Shown here piece by piece: positions 33,919 through 43,817 of a stretch of DNA of 64,000 nt. The notes beneath the pieces are model-generated. The model had not been told where the DNA came from. It made no database searches and saw only the letters and a program-made list of their open reading frames with translations. Position numbers and translations under genes: made by a program. This DNA comes from Flavobacterium sp. CECT 9288 (GTDB taxonomy: Bacteria; Bacteroidota; Bacteroidia; Flavobacteriales; Flavobacteriaceae). Where the stretch lies: the NCBI RefSeq assembly GCF_918731615.1, contig NZ_OU957226.1, positions 2,171,501 through 2,235,500 on the forward strand, read 5' to 3'. Numbering within the stretch: the first letter of the stretch is position 1; every line of letters begins with the position of its first letter.

Positions 33919-34821
33919 ATGAAAAACTTTTTTTACTTCTTTTGTTTAGCTGCACTAGCTGTTTCATGTGGTACCAACCCATATAAAAAAAGTGAAAAAA
34001 TTTACGATTCTAAGCTAAAAACACTAGAAGGGACTATTGCTAATAAAGATCCTCAAACCTTACCTGCAATTGCTCATGTAACACTTAATATTGATACACT
34101 TTACACAAAACAATTACAAACTTACAAAGACACCCTTTTTAAAATGGGGCCTACGCCATTGCAAAATGGCATAAGTACAGAGTGGATAGGTACTGTTAAT
34201 TTTAATTTAAGAAAACCTAACTTTATCATTATTCACCACACCGCGCAAGACTCTATTCAACAAACCATTAAAACATTTACAAAAACAGCAACACAGGTTA
34301 GCGCACATTATGTTGTAGGTGAAGATGGAAAAGTAATTCAAATGCTTAATGATTATTTAAGAGCATGGCATGCAGGAAATGGTTCATGGGGTAAAAATAC
34401 CGATATAAATTCAAGCTCTATAGGTATTGAACTAGACAATAATGGATCTGAAGTTTTTACAGAACCGCAAATCAATAGTTTACTGGCTTTATTAACTAAA
34501 TTAAAAAAAGATCATAATATCCCTACTCAAAATATCATTGGGCATGCAGACATTGCTCCTACTCGAAAAAAAGACCCTAGCATTTTTTTTCCTTGGAAAA
34601 TTTTAGCCGAAAATGGTTTTGGAGTTTGGCCTGACGAATTTTTAGTTACAGCACCCGCTGATTTTAACCCTGAACTAGGATTGCGAATAATTGGGTATGA
34701 TACCAAAAATTTAGTAGCAGCCGTTACCGCTTTTAAACTTCATTTCATGCAAAATGAGGTCAACGGAATTATAGATGAGCTGACTAAAAACACGATTTAC
34801 TCTATTTACAAGAAGCAATAA
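33919..34821 (+). CDS. N-acetylmuramoyl-L-alanine amidase, lipoprotein (Amidase_2)
   Basis: A 300-residue peptidoglycan amidase that cuts between MurNAc and L-Ala. The signal peptide ends in AVSC (Cys17), so it is probably lipidated. The catalytic domain shows the zinc-ligand motifs IIHHTAQ (about residue 106), a central HAGNGSWG, SSIGIELDNNG and IIGHADIAPTRKKDPSIFFPW, in the AmpD/Amidase_2 order. The C-terminal helical region resembles a peptidoglycan-binding tail. I choose ATG 33919 for a normal lipoprotein signal; the in-frame TTG at 33907 would add four residues. It is followed by a weak hairpin (34823-34845). Confidence 0.9.
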   Translation: MKNFFYFFCLAALAVSCGTNPYKKSEKIYDSKLKTLEGTIANKDPQTLPAIAHVTLNIDTLYTKQLQTYKDTLFKMGPTPLQNGISTEWIGTVNFNLRKPNFIIIHHTAQDSIQQTIKTFTKTATQVSAHYVVGEDGKVIQMLNDYLRAWHAGNGSWGKNTDINSSSIGIELDNNGSEVFTEPQINSLLALLTKLKKDHNIPTQNIIGHADIAPTRKKDPSIFFPWKILAENGFGVWPDEFLVTAPADFNPELGLRIIGYDTKNLVAAVTAFKLHFMQNEVNGIIDELTKNTIYSIYKKQ

Positions 34822-34850
34822 GACACAAAGTATTTATTCTTGTGTTTACC

Positions 34851-34885
34851 AAAAAGAACTGCCAATACCTTGACGATATTGGCAG
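34851..34885 (-). terminator. terminator of the porin-like gene
   Basis: CTGCCAATA (34859-34867) pairs with TATTGGCAG (34877-34885). On the minus strand it is followed by TTCTTTTT. Between it and the stop codon lies a 28-nt homopolymer. Confidence 0.75.
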
Positions 34886-34913
34886 AAAAAAAAAAAAAAA
34901 AAAAAAAAAAAAA
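34886..34913. repeat. 28-nt poly(A)/poly(T) tract
   Basis: An uninterrupted run of 28 A residues (T on the coding strand) lies exactly between the stop codon of the minus-strand porin-like gene and its terminator hairpin. Such a run is prone to slippage, and its length here may not be exact. Confidence 0.9.
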
Positions 34914-35963
34914 TTAAAAGGAATACGTAGTAGCAAGTAATGCAAATGCTGTAATACCTTTTGGCGCTGCATCACTATTTGTAAAAATATCTTCGGAAGC
35001 TTTATCAAAACGAATTTCTGGAATTACCGTTAAATTACCCGATTTAAAATTTAACGACAATGTATTTCCTAAAACACTAGTACCAGCAAGAGAACCTAGA
35101 CCAGGCGTTGCATCTTTGGCACCAAGATATTCAACTCTGTAAGCTAAAGTCAAATTTTCTTTGAGAACAATTGAGGCATAACCCAAAAGAGAAAACCATT
35201 TTCCATCTAGATTAGAATCGATATAATGATTTGTAAGCGCATAAGTACCATTAAAACCTAAAGAAAAAGTGTCACTTAATTTTTTAGTAGCCACAATATC
35301 AAATTGTGTTTTGTTTTCATCAGAAGATGGATTACTACTTCCCGAAGTAGCATTCAAATACAAACTTCCTGTATCTCCTAAATACGAGAGTTGACCAATG
35401 AAAGTTTTTTGAGAAGAACCTGCCTCCAAAGCAGTCTTAAAATCTGTTGGATTTGCGATTCCTGCCATGAAACTTAATTTCCCTGTTGTATATTGCGCTT
35501 TTATTCCAGTATTAAAAAAAGGACCATAGGTAAAAGCATACGACATACTGTAATTTTTATTATCTACAGCATCTAACAGCTCATATCCTATGTGAGTACC
35601 AAAACTACCCGCTGTTACTTTAAACTTATCTGAAAACTCATAAGTAAAATTTAACTGTTTAATCATAAATGAAGTAGCTTCATCATTATATGAAAATTGT
35701 GCTGCTCTATTACCAAAACCTAAATCAACAAAGACAGAAGCTTTACCCATTTTATGACTCGCTTCGATAGAAGCCATTCCAAGTTCAAAGGAGTTATGAG
35801 AATTTGTAAAACTAGTAAGACTATTATCAACACCAGAGAAATCATACTTAAAATAAGCGTCGGCTGATCCAGCAAACGTAGTAGCAGGAACGGTAGTTGT
35901 CTCTTGAGCTAAAACAGTACTCATTGAAACTAATAGAGCAATTGTTGCAAATTGTTTTTTCAT
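34914..35963 (-). CDS. outer-membrane beta-barrel protein (BBP2/porin-like)
   Basis: A 349-residue outer-membrane protein with a signal peptide (MKKQFATIALLVSMSTVLA-Q) and strand/turn-rich sequence ending in TTYSF, a barrel-type C-terminal Phe. FAGSADAYFKYDFSG near the start, the long series of short strands, and NTLSLNFKSGNLTVIPEIRFDKAS near the end match the BBP2/porin family often linked to ammonium-transporter operons in Flavobacteria; no amt or glnB lies here. It is transcribed away from a long AT-rich region. Its transport substrate is unknown. Confidence 0.85.
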   Translation of the reverse strand: MKKQFATIALLVSMSTVLAQETTTVPATTFAGSADAYFKYDFSGVDNSLTSFTNSHNSFELGMASIEASHKMGKASVFVDLGFGNRAAQFSYNDEATSFMIKQLNFTYEFSDKFKVTAGSFGTHIGYELLDAVDNKNYSMSYAFTYGPFFNTGIKAQYTTGKLSFMAGIANPTDFKTALEAGSSQKTFIGQLSYLGDTGSLYLNATSGSSNPSSDENKTQFDIVATKKLSDTFSLGFNGTYALTNHYIDSNLDGKWFSLLGYASIVLKENLTLAYRVEYLGAKDATPGLGSLAGTSVLGNTLSLNFKSGNLTVIPEIRFDKASEDIFTNSDAAPKGITAFALLATTYSF

Positions 35964-36525
35964 GTTGGGTTGTTTTTTGTTAGTATTTTATAAAAATTAG
36001 ATTAAAAAAAAAGGTAATTCACACCTCATATTAAAGCTTTATATGTCAAAGGATATATTTTATAAAATACCTGCATAATCCACTTTATGAGGACGAATTT
36101 AATGTCTTTTATATTACAAAAAAGAGAATTACTAACATTTATACTCTGAAAATGAAAGAATTATGAATATGGAAATAACAGCTTGATTAACTAATTTTTT
36201 AGCATTTAAAATTGAATATTATTTTTATTTAATAATTTTAATTTTCACAATACCCCCTATTTATTTTGGCTTATTTTAAAAATAAACATTAATATTTTAT
36301 ATTTTTTACTATTTAAAAACAAATAAAACAAAAATACCCTGTAAAATATAGGGGCTGTCGATTTTAAATATTTTTTATCCAAAAATAAAAAACATTAAAT
36401 TCAAAGTATTTACATTTGGCTTTACAAACATGTATTTATTTTAAGAAAATTTTAAAATAATTACAATCTTGTTTTCGTAATTTTAATATATGAGAAAATA
36501 AGTAGATTATTTTTTTTCTATTCTA
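35964..36525. other. long AT-rich intergenic region with a CCCCTAT dyad
   Basis: A 560-bp spacer with no ORF worth calling, well over 75 percent A+T. Two GC-rich islands stand out: CCCCTAT at 36254-36260 and its inverted partner ATAGGGG at 36348-36354, 87 bp apart, each next to AATACCC. They could be operators for the divergent genes, or the ends of a long-range fold. No clear TAnnTTTG box is visible near the porin start. Confidence 0.45.
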
Positions 36526-36798
36526 ATGTGGATTATTTCCGTAAATGTATTCATAGGTAACTCTTCTGAATTTTACAAAAGAGAAAAACAAAAAAGCCCT
36601 ATTGAAAACATTGAAAAGAATCAGGAAGAATCTGTAATTGAAGATTACTTTTTGAAGTTTTGTTATACAACAAAAGAGTTTTTTGTTGTACTATTTTTTG
36701 AAATTGTCAGCACCAAAAATCCTAGTGTACAAAACCCTTTTCATTTTCAGGAAAAAAATATTGATATTATTTCTCCTCCTCCTGAAATACATAAATGA
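36526..36798 (+). CDS. putative small protein, 90 residues, Pro-rich C-terminus
   Basis: An ORF of 90 residues with a short hydrophobic start (MWIISVNVFIG), a second hydrophobic patch (FFVVLFFEIV) and a C-terminal IDIISPPPEIHK. I do not recognise it. The start is uncertain and base use is only weakly coding-like. A frame overlapping its end continues into the next gene, whose own start is downstream. It is retained because the PPP tail resembles small envelope proteins I have seen in Flavobacteria. Confidence 0.35.
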   Translation: MWIISVNVFIGNSSEFYKREKQKSPIENIEKNQEESVIEDYFLKFCYTTKEFFVVLFFEIVSTKNPSVQNPFHFQEKNIDIISPPPEIHK

Positions 36799-36844
36799 TA
36801 AAAAAAATAAAGCAATTCTAACCAATTTAAATGAAAATAAAAAA

Positions 36845-37324
36845 ATGAAAAATATTATAGTCCTTGGTATCTTTTTATTAAGCGTTACTATTCACGCTCA
36901 AACTCATGAACTCATAAAACATGACGGTCAAAAAATTGATGTTAATTTTATTAAAGTGGCCAATGATCAAGTTTTTTACAATAGTCAAGTAAATCAAGAA
37001 GAAAAAAGTATAAGTCAATTTGCAGTTGCTCAATTGATAGAAAAATCAAATTCTGATTCCAAAACGGTTTCAAACAAAATTATCATTTCAAGTAAAAAAG
37101 ATTATGATAAAGTTGTTATTTTAGAACCTTATCAAACACAAGGCCTAAAAGAAGTAGGTATAACGAGTAGTTTTCTTGGTAAAACCAAGGGAGAAACTGA
37201 CAAAGAATTTCAAGATCAAGTAGAAAGAAGATTAAAACAGCTTGCAGCAGAAAAAGGATACCCGTTCATTGTTATTGTTTCTAAGGAAACAAAAAACTTG
37301 AAAGCAAAGATGTATTCTTATTAG
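36845..37324 (+). CDS. exported protein of unknown function
   Basis: A 159-residue protein starting at ATG 36845, which yields a clean signal peptide (MKNIIVLGIFLLSVTIHA-Q); the open frame extends upstream but has no plausible start. The mature protein begins with HELIKHDGQKIDVNFIKVANDQVFYN, a small strand-rich motif common in secreted Bacteroidota proteins. It ends with a helical domain (DKEFQDQVERRLKQLAAEKGYPFIVIVSKET). I do not know the function. A long-stem terminator follows. Confidence 0.75.
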   Translation: MKNIIVLGIFLLSVTIHAQTHELIKHDGQKIDVNFIKVANDQVFYNSQVNQEEKSISQFAVAQLIEKSNSDSKTVSNKIIISSKKDYDKVVILEPYQTQGLKEVGITSSFLGKTKGETDKEFQDQVERRLKQLAAEKGYPFIVIVSKETKNLKAKMYSY

Positions 37325-37344
37325 CTTTTAGTCCCATTTAAAAC

Positions 37345-37398
37345 AAAACACAATCAAGGCTATATTGTCCATTCAATTTAGATTCTTGATTGTGTTTT
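37345..37398 (+). terminator. long-stem terminator
   Basis: AAAACACAATCAAG (37345-37358) pairs perfectly with CTTGATTGTGTTTT (37385-37398) around a 26-nt loop, followed by TTGTTT. Confidence 0.85.
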
Positions 37399-37697
37399 TT
37401 GTTTCACTTAACATGGATTAACCAATAATAATAGATTTACTATTCATAAATTCAGAAAGTGTAATTATTATAAATTCAATTACATAGCATTATATTTTAT
37501 ACTCCAAAAAGACACTCTTGGATCAGACTTGAATAATGATTTTATAAACATTGCCCAACTATTATTTTTTCATCATTAATAACTTTCAAGCTATCTATTA
37601 TCTAAATTGATGCTGCTAAACCATCATCTTTCTACTTACTTTTAAAAAGTATCCAACTTGTTATCTATTTTAATAGCTCAAGAAAAAGCTCCAAAAA
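37399..37697. other. intergenic region, nothing recognised
   Basis: About 300 bp of AT-rich spacer between two converging genes. I see no ORF, no further strong hairpin and no repeat unit. Confidence 0.4.
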
Positions 37698-38126
37698 TTA
37701 ACTTTTCACTCCAGTAGCCGCAACAACAGTTCCTTTTATTGTTAAAACTTTTACAGTCGTTTCAATATTTGTAGTTACCGATACCGTTTTTGTAAATCCC
37801 CCTGGATAAGCCGCATTATAGGTAGTTGTAACGGTTCCTGATTTTCCTGGAGCAATTGGAGTTTTGGTATAATCTGTTGCCGTACATCCGCAAGAACCTT
37901 GCACATTGGTAATGATTACAGCTTTTTTTCCAGTGTTTTTGAATTCAAAAACAATTGGTTTTGGAGTGTTTTGAGGAATGGAACCCACATCTATGCTTTC
38001 GCTTTTCCATACAATTGAAGAAGCTGCAATAGCTACTTTTGAAACTATTGCTTTTACAGGTTCGATGGCCGAAAATGACATTAATCCTAGAGTTAATGCC
38101 AACATTGAAATTTTAATCATTTTCAT
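37698..38126 (-). CDS. DUF1573 periplasmic protein
   Basis: A 142-residue exported protein with an N-terminal signal (MKMIKISMLALTLGLMSFSA). The core IDVGSIPQNTPKPIVFEFKNTGKKAVIITNVQGSCGCTATDYTKTPIAPGKSGTVTTTY is the DUF1573 Ig-like domain, with its diagnostic GSCGCT motif. Such proteins are common envelope proteins in Bacteroidota; the role is unknown. It is divergent from the histidine kinase at 38270, so regulation by that system is possible but unsupported. Confidence 0.9.
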   Translation of the reverse strand: MKMIKISMLALTLGLMSFSAIEPVKAIVSKVAIAASSIVWKSESIDVGSIPQNTPKPIVFEFKNTGKKAVIITNVQGSCGCTATDYTKTPIAPGKSGTVTTTYNAAYPGGFTKTVSVTTNIETTVKVLTIKGTVVAATGVKS

Positions 38127-38269
38127 AATAAATTAGTTTTATTGGTTACTGTTTTTTAAAAATCCAAAAGTAGATTAGAAAAACAGACACTCTTGTTAAG
38201 CGGTATTCAATCTTTGTTAACGACTTGTTAATGCCAAAAAGTCAAGCAAATTTTGATTAATATTACACA

Positions 38270-39529
38270 ATGAAACTGACCAAACTCAATAGCAGCATCT
38301 TAATCGGGTTAATCGCCATTATAGGAATCCTTGTAGCACAATTGCTTTGGACGAAAGAAGCCTTCAGTGTTGAGGAAAAAAAATTCAGTCAAAGAGCACA
38401 TGTTGCCTTACTGGAAGTTGCCAAAAAATTGTATCAAGGAACCAATCAAGAACTTCCAGGTAAAAATCCAGTGCAGAAAATCTCCAATGATTATTATATT
38501 GTGAATATTGATAATGATTTTGAACCCGAAATTTTAGAGTTTTATCTCATATCCGAGTTCAAGAAAATGAACATCACCACCGATTTTGAATATGCCATGT
38601 ACAATTGCCAAAGCGACGAAATGGTCTATGGCAACTACATTTCGCTATCCGAAAAGAAACGGACCAAACATTCTGTAGGTTTCCCCAAACATAAAAATTT
38701 AGTTTATTATTTTGCCATTCGGTTTCCCAATGAAACGAGTTATTTGTTCAGTTCCTTACGGTTTTGGTTTGTGCTTTCGATTGCTTTAATTGTCATTTTA
38801 CTGGTTTATGTCTATTCTATTTTTACGCTTTTACAGCAAAAGAAATACTCTGACTTGCAACGTGATTTCATCAATAATATGACACACGAATTCAAAACAC
38901 CGCTGTCCTCCATATTAATTGCCTCCAATTACCTCATCAAACAAAATCCAATTCTGCAAGATGAAAAACTGGAAAAATACACGCACATTATTATTGACCA
39001 AAGCAACAAGCTGAATCAACATATCGAGAAAATTCTAAGCGTTGCAAAATCAGATAATGCTCCTTTGGTATTGGATAAAAAAACGCTGAATGTCTTGCCA
39101 ATTTTAAAAGCTGTAATTGAAAACAGTACCCTAAAACATCCCGAAACCCAAATTAAAATTAAAACCGATTTAGCAACCGTAACCATTGAAGCGGACGAAT
39201 TTCACTTTACCAATTTGGTTTACAACTTGCTAGATAATGCGATAAAATATAGCGAAAACAAACCCGAAATTTGTATCGCTATTGCAAAAGTTGGAAAGTA
39301 TCTACAATTCGATTTTACAGATAACGGCATTGGAATTGATTCCAAAAACATTCCCTTTGTATTTGATAAATTTTATAGAATTCCGAGTCATAAAAGCAAT
39401 GAAGTCACCGGTTTTGGATTGGGATTGTACTATGCCAAGAAAGTATGCGACCTCCACCACTGGAAAATAACCGTAAAATGCAATCCAAAAAAAGGCTGTA
39501 CTTTTTCATTATTAATTCCTCAAAACTAA
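38270..39529 (+). CDS. sensor histidine kinase
   Basis: A 419-residue membrane kinase. A first membrane segment (about 9-27) and a second (about 163-188) enclose a periplasmic sensor of about 135 residues with no recognised fold. The HisKA motif is FINNMTHEFKTPLSSI with His206. The ATPase has the N-box LVYNLLDNAIKYSE, DNGIGID, an FDKFYRIP F-box and GFGLGLYYAKKV. The response regulator begins on the base after its stop codon, so they form one operon. The stimulus is unknown. Confidence 0.95.
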   Translation: MKLTKLNSSILIGLIAIIGILVAQLLWTKEAFSVEEKKFSQRAHVALLEVAKKLYQGTNQELPGKNPVQKISNDYYIVNIDNDFEPEILEFYLISEFKKMNITTDFEYAMYNCQSDEMVYGNYISLSEKKRTKHSVGFPKHKNLVYYFAIRFPNETSYLFSSLRFWFVLSIALIVILLVYVYSIFTLLQQKKYSDLQRDFINNMTHEFKTPLSSILIASNYLIKQNPILQDEKLEKYTHIIIDQSNKLNQHIEKILSVAKSDNAPLVLDKKTLNVLPILKAVIENSTLKHPETQIKIKTDLATVTIEADEFHFTNLVYNLLDNAIKYSENKPEICIAIAKVGKYLQFDFTDNGIGIDSKNIPFVFDKFYRIPSHKSNEVTGFGLGLYYAKKVCDLHHWKITVKCNPKKGCTFSLLIPQN

Positions 39530-40216
39530 ATGAGTACTGTTCGAATATTGTATACCGAAGACGATGCCACCTTAGCATTCCTAACCAAAGACAACTTGGA
39601 GCAAAACCGCTATGAAGTAACACATTGCGAAGACGGAAAATCAGGTTTTGAAGCATTCAAAAAAGGAAGTTTTGACATTTGTATTCTAGATATAATGATG
39701 CCAAAAATGGATGGATTTGAACTGGCCACCGAAATCAGGAAACTCGATGTTGATGTTCCCATTATTTTCCTGTCGGCCAAAACCTTAAAAGAAGACCGCC
39801 TCAAAGGACTTCGATTGGGTGCCGATGATTATCTCGTGAAGCCTTTTAGCATAGAAGAATTACTCCTCAAAATTGAAATATTTCTAAGACGTTCCCGCAA
39901 AAACAATTTGGTTGAAAAATCAATCTACGAAATTGGGAAATACCAATTTGACACCAAAAATTTCATCCTTTTTAATGAAACCGAAAAAATACCACTCACC
40001 CAGCGCGAAGCCGATCTCTTAAAATTATTCCTCGACAATAAAAACGTGGTGCTAAAACGGGAACAAATTCTAACCTCTCTTTGGGGTGACGATGATTATT
40101 TCATGGGACGCAGTCTCGATGTTTTCATTTCCCGCTTGCGCAAAATTTTGGCAAACGAAAAAGGAATAGCCATTGAGAATTTACACGGGATAGGGTTTCG
40201 GTTTAAAGCGGAGTAA
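39530..40216 (+). CDS. OmpR-family response regulator
   Basis: A 228-residue transcription factor. Its receiver domain (residues 1-120) has acidic residues E10-D11-D12, phosphoacceptor D54 in ILDIMMPKMDGFEL, and the conserved Lys in LVKPFS. The C-terminal winged helix (about 132-226: LTQREADLLKLFLDNKNVVLKREQIL, SLDVFISRLRKIL, IENLHGIGFRF) is the OmpR/PhoB DNA-binding type. Start and kinase stop are adjacent (TAAATG), so translation is coupled. The targets are unknown; an adjacent candidate is the divergent DUF1573 gene. Confidence 0.96.
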   Translation: MSTVRILYTEDDATLAFLTKDNLEQNRYEVTHCEDGKSGFEAFKKGSFDICILDIMMPKMDGFELATEIRKLDVDVPIIFLSAKTLKEDRLKGLRLGADDYLVKPFSIEELLLKIEIFLRRSRKNNLVEKSIYEIGKYQFDTKNFILFNETEKIPLTQREADLLKLFLDNKNVVLKREQILTSLWGDDDYFMGRSLDVFISRLRKILANEKGIAIENLHGIGFRFKAE

Positions 40217-40572
40217 AGCTATAAAAAAAGAAGAATTTCAACAGTTCATTTTCCTCAAAACTATAGCCAACGGTTTCAACCTATGGAGGCGATATAATTC
40301 ATCCAGAGTTGAAAAACAACTACATTAATACGTTGCACACTTCTGAAAACGTGGGCTATAGTAAAATACTGGTAAAGCTTTTCCTTTTCTAAAAACAATA
40401 ATTGTTTCAAGTATTTCATGGAAAAACAATTATTTTGAATGCTTTTTGTGGAAAAAAAAATAATTGCTGCGGTAAAATCTATAAATCGAGTGCTTTTTAC
40501 AGTAAAACTGAAAGTCAATAAATCAAAAAGAGGCCACAATTAATTGAAAGAGTAACTTTTGAAAGAATAAGT
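40217..40572. other. intergenic region with degraded repeat-like sequence
   Basis: No ORF is convincing; the longest frame on either strand lacks any coding signal. The phrase CCAACGGTTTCAACC near 40269 and TGGGCTATAG near 40351 resemble arms of palindromic repeats that I recall from Flavobacterium spacers, but they do not pair cleanly here. Confidence 0.35.
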
Positions 40573-40600
40573 CCAAAAAAAACCACCATTTCTGGTGGTT
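40573..40600 (-). terminator. terminator of the acyl-CoA carboxylase operon
   Basis: AACCACC (40581-40587) pairs with GGTGGTT (40594-40600). The A-run at 40575-40582 is a T-run on the minus strand, after the last gene of the operon. Confidence 0.88.
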
Positions 40601-40624
40601 AATACTTTTTTAATTTATTGAAAA

Positions 40625-42166
40625 TTACAAAGGAATATTTCCGTGTTTTCTTACTGGCGTAACACTTACCTTATTTTCAAGCATGCTATATGATTTTATC
40701 AATTTGCGTCTGGTATCTTGTGGAAGAATCACTTCGTCAATAAAACCTCGTTGTGCAGCTGTGTATGGATTTGCAAATAAATCTGCGTATTCTGCTTCTT
40801 TTTCTAACAGTTTGGCTTCTTGATCATCAGCTTCATTGATTTCCTTTTTGAAAATAATTTCCGAAGCTCCTTTTGCTCCCATAACAGCAATTTCGGCAGT
40901 TGGCCAAGCAAAATTCATATCGGCTCCTATATGCTTAGAATTCATCACATCATAGGCACCTCCATAAGCTTTTCTAGTAATAACAGTAACTTTTGGAACC
41001 GTAGCTTCACTTAATGCATAGAGTAATTTTGCACCATGAACTATAATTCCGTTCCACTCTTGATCAGTTCCTGGTAAAAATCCAGGCACATCAACAAGTA
41101 CTAAAAGCGGAATATTAAATGCATCACAAAAACGAGTAAAACGCGCTGCTTTTTTAGAACTATTCACATCCAGACAGCCTGCAAGAACCATAGGTTGATT
41201 TGCAATAATACCTATACTACGACCCGCTAACCTAGCAAATCCTACAATTATATTTTCGGCATAATTTTTATGAATCTCAAAAAAAGAATCCTCATCTATA
41301 ATTTCACTTATAACCGAGTGCATATCATACGGTTTATTAGGATTATCAGGAAGTATTGAGGTCAATTTATCTCGATATTCGTCATTAAGTGTATAAGGCA
41401 AATCAGCTGCTTTTTCTTTATTACACTGCGGCAAATAGCTTAATAATTGTTTCAAATCATCTAAACACGCCACATCATTTGTTGATGTAATATGAGCCAC
41501 ACCAGATTTGGTTGAATGTGAACTTGCACCTCCCAATTCCTCTGAAGTTACCGTTTCATTTGTCACAGTTTTAACCACATTAGGCCCTGTAACAAACATG
41601 TAACTGGTATCTTCAACCATCATCGTAAAGTCGGTCATCGCAGGCGAGTATACCGCTCCACCAGCACAAGGGCCCATAATAGCTGATATTTGAGGAATCA
41701 CACCACTTGCTTGTACGTTTCTATAAAAAATATCGGCATATCCACCTAATGATCTCACTCCTTCTTGTATACGCGCACCTCCTGAATCATTTAGTCCTAT
41801 CATAGGCGCACCCATTTTAACAGCCATGTCCATTACTTTGCATATTTTTTCGGCATGAGTTTCAGACAATGAACCTCCAAAAACCGTAAAATCTTGAGCA
41901 AAAACATATACTAATCTTTCATTAATGGTTCCGTAGCCTGTAATAACTCCATCCCCATAATACTGTTCTTTTTCCATTCCGAAATCATTGGTACGATGTG
42001 TTACTAACATTCCTATTTCTTCAAAAGAATTTTCATCCAGCAAATACTCTATTCGCTCTCTTGCCGTAAGCTTTTTATTAGAATGTTGTTTTGCAATTCT
42101 ATTTTTACCTCCACCCAAATGAGCTTCGGCAATTTTTTCGTTTAATATATTTATTTTGTCTTTCAT
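40625..42166 (-). CDS. acyl-CoA carboxylase carboxyltransferase (beta) subunit
   Basis: A 513-residue carboxyltransferase that moves CO2 from biotin to an acyl-CoA, most likely propionyl-CoA. It has two crotonase-like halves: the N-terminal one with [27 protein letters not shown] and [16 protein letters not shown], and the C-terminal one with [25 protein letters not shown] and [32 protein letters not shown]. Length matches PccB-type subunits (about 510). It is the last gene of a three-gene operon with biotin carboxylase and carrier protein, and a terminator follows. The substrate call rests on length and gene order, not on a proven residue. Confidence 0.93.
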   Translation of the reverse strand: MKDKINILNEKIAEAHLGGGKNRIAKQHSNKKLTARERIEYLLDENSFEEIGMLVTHRTNDFGMEKEQYYGDGVITGYGTINERLVYVFAQDFTVFGGSLSETHAEKICKVMDMAVKMGAPMIGLNDSGGARIQEGVRSLGGYADIFYRNVQASGVIPQISAIMGPCAGGAVYSPAMTDFTMMVEDTSYMFVTGPNVVKTVTNETVTSEELGGASSHSTKSGVAHITSTNDVACLDDLKQLLSYLPQCNKEKAADLPYTLNDEYRDKLTSILPDNPNKPYDMHSVISEIIDEDSFFEIHKNYAENIIVGFARLAGRSIGIIANQPMVLAGCLDVNSSKKAARFTRFCDAFNIPLLVLVDVPGFLPGTDQEWNGIIVHGAKLLYALSEATVPKVTVITRKAYGGAYDVMNSKHIGADMNFAWPTAEIAVMGAKGASEIIFKKEINEADDQEAKLLEKEAEYADLFANPYTAAQRGFIDEVILPQDTRRKLIKSYSMLENKVSVTPVRKHGNIPL

Positions 42167-42272
42167 GTTTTTCTTTTTTTAAACGCTAATTTTATTAAAG
42201 ACCCCAGAATAATTGAGCACCCTTAAAAAAAGGCTTGACTAAGCTATTTCTAAATAATGGATAAAAAATAGT

Positions 42273-43712
42273 TTAATTCAACAAGCGTATGATTTTCTGG
42301 TCTTCAAAATAGTGCTTTAGAGCTACCATAGCAGCAATTTTAGCTTCTTGTTCCATTTGTTGTTTCAAAACTTCAGTATTGTAATATTTCTTAACAAAAT
42401 GAGTATCAAAATTCCCAGAACGAAAAGCCTCATGTTCAAAAACAAATTTTCCGAAAGCTAAGGTCGTTTGAACACCCTCAACATGATAGTTTTCAATAGC
42501 CTTGATCATAATTTGAATTGCCTCTTCACGAGTTTCACCAAAAGCAATTAATTTAGCCAACATTGGATCGTAATAAATAGGAATATCCATACCTTGTTCA
42601 AAACCATTATCCACACGAACACCTTCGCCAACAGACAGTTGATACACATCCAGATGCCCTACACTTGGTAGAAAATCATTCATAGGGTCTTCGGCATAGA
42701 CACGCAACTCTACGGCATGACCCTTTATTTTAAGATCTTCTTGTTTCATGGCTAATGCTTCGCCCCTCGCAACTCTTATTTGTAATTCTACAAGATCTGT
42801 TCCCGTTATAATCTCGGTCACAGGGTGTTCTACTTGCAAGCGCGTGTTCATTTCGAGAAAATAAAAATTGTTATTTTCATCCAATAAAAATTCGACAGTT
42901 CCCGCACCTAGGTAATCGCAAGACTTTGCGACTAATACGGCAGCTTCACCCATTTTTTGTCGCAATTCAGGACTTAAAACTGAGGAAGGAGCCTCTTCGA
43001 TTACTTTTTGATGGCGGCGTTGAATACTACATTCTCTTTCAAACAAATACAACACATTACCATGACTGTCAGCCATTACTTGAATTTCAATATGTCTAGG
43101 AGAACCCACGTATTTCTCAATAAATACAGATCCGTCACCAAAAGCAGCAATTGCTTCACTGATAGCGCGATCCATTTGAGATTCAAAATCAGCTTCGCTT
43201 TCTACCACACGCATTCCTTTTCCTCCGCCTCCAGCAGATGCTTTAATTAGAATTGGAAAACCAACTTCCTTTGCTATTAATTTTGCTTTTTCAACATCAG
43301 TAATAGCCTCGTCAAAACCAGGAACCATAGGAATATTGTACTGTTTTACAGCCTCTTTAGCTGCTAGTTTACTTCCCATAATTTTTATGGCTCTAGATTT
43401 TGGACCAATAAAAATAATGTTGTTTTTTTCGCACTCTTCGGCAAAATCAGCATTTTCACTTAAAAATCCATAGCCAGGATGAATAGCATCTACATTTAAG
43501 TTTTTGGCAACTTCAATTATTTTATTTCCAAGCAAATACGACTCACTTGAAGGTGCTTCTCCTATACAAACCGCTTCGTCAGCAAATTTCACATGTGGCG
43601 CATTTCTATCAACTGTAGAAAAAACCGCCACTGTTTTAATCCCCATCTTTTGAGCGGTTTTCATCACTCGAATAGCAATTTCACCTCTATTAGCAACTAA
43701 TATTTTTTTCAT
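42273..43712 (-). CDS. accC: biotin carboxylase subunit of acyl-CoA carboxylase
   Basis: A 479-residue ATP-grasp enzyme that carboxylates protein-bound biotin with bicarbonate and ATP. MKKILVANRGEIAIRVMKTA is the classical N-terminus, so I start at 43712 and not at an upstream in-frame codon that would add ten atypical residues. The ATP-binding loop KASAGGGGKGMR, ERECSIQRRHQKVIEEAPS, LEMNTRLQVEHPVTE and the C-terminal YDPMLAKLI are all present. It lies between the carrier-protein and carboxyltransferase genes with gaps of about 105 bp on each side. Confidence 0.95.
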   Translation of the reverse strand: MKKILVANRGEIAIRVMKTAQKMGIKTVAVFSTVDRNAPHVKFADEAVCIGEAPSSESYLLGNKIIEVAKNLNVDAIHPGYGFLSENADFAEECEKNNIIFIGPKSRAIKIMGSKLAAKEAVKQYNIPMVPGFDEAITDVEKAKLIAKEVGFPILIKASAGGGGKGMRVVESEADFESQMDRAISEAIAAFGDGSVFIEKYVGSPRHIEIQVMADSHGNVLYLFERECSIQRRHQKVIEEAPSSVLSPELRQKMGEAAVLVAKSCDYLGAGTVEFLLDENNNFYFLEMNTRLQVEHPVTEIITGTDLVELQIRVARGEALAMKQEDLKIKGHAVELRVYAEDPMNDFLPSVGHLDVYQLSVGEGVRVDNGFEQGMDIPIYYDPMLAKLIAFGETREEAIQIMIKAIENYHVEGVQTTLAFGKFVFEHEAFRSGNFDTHFVKKYYNTEVLKQQMEQEAKIAAMVALKHYFEDQKIIRLLN

Positions 43713-43817
43713 TTTTATATCTTTTAAACCGCAGATTCGCAAATTTTACTTTCTTAAAATGTATTGCATTGAGTAATGCAACCTTGTAATTTCAATTTGC
43801 AAACTAGCCGTATTTTA

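Noticed and set aside
40276-40539. An 87-codon minus-strand ORF after the OmpR-type regulator
   Set aside because: It has no start context, homology or coding-like composition; the region looks like degraded spacer.
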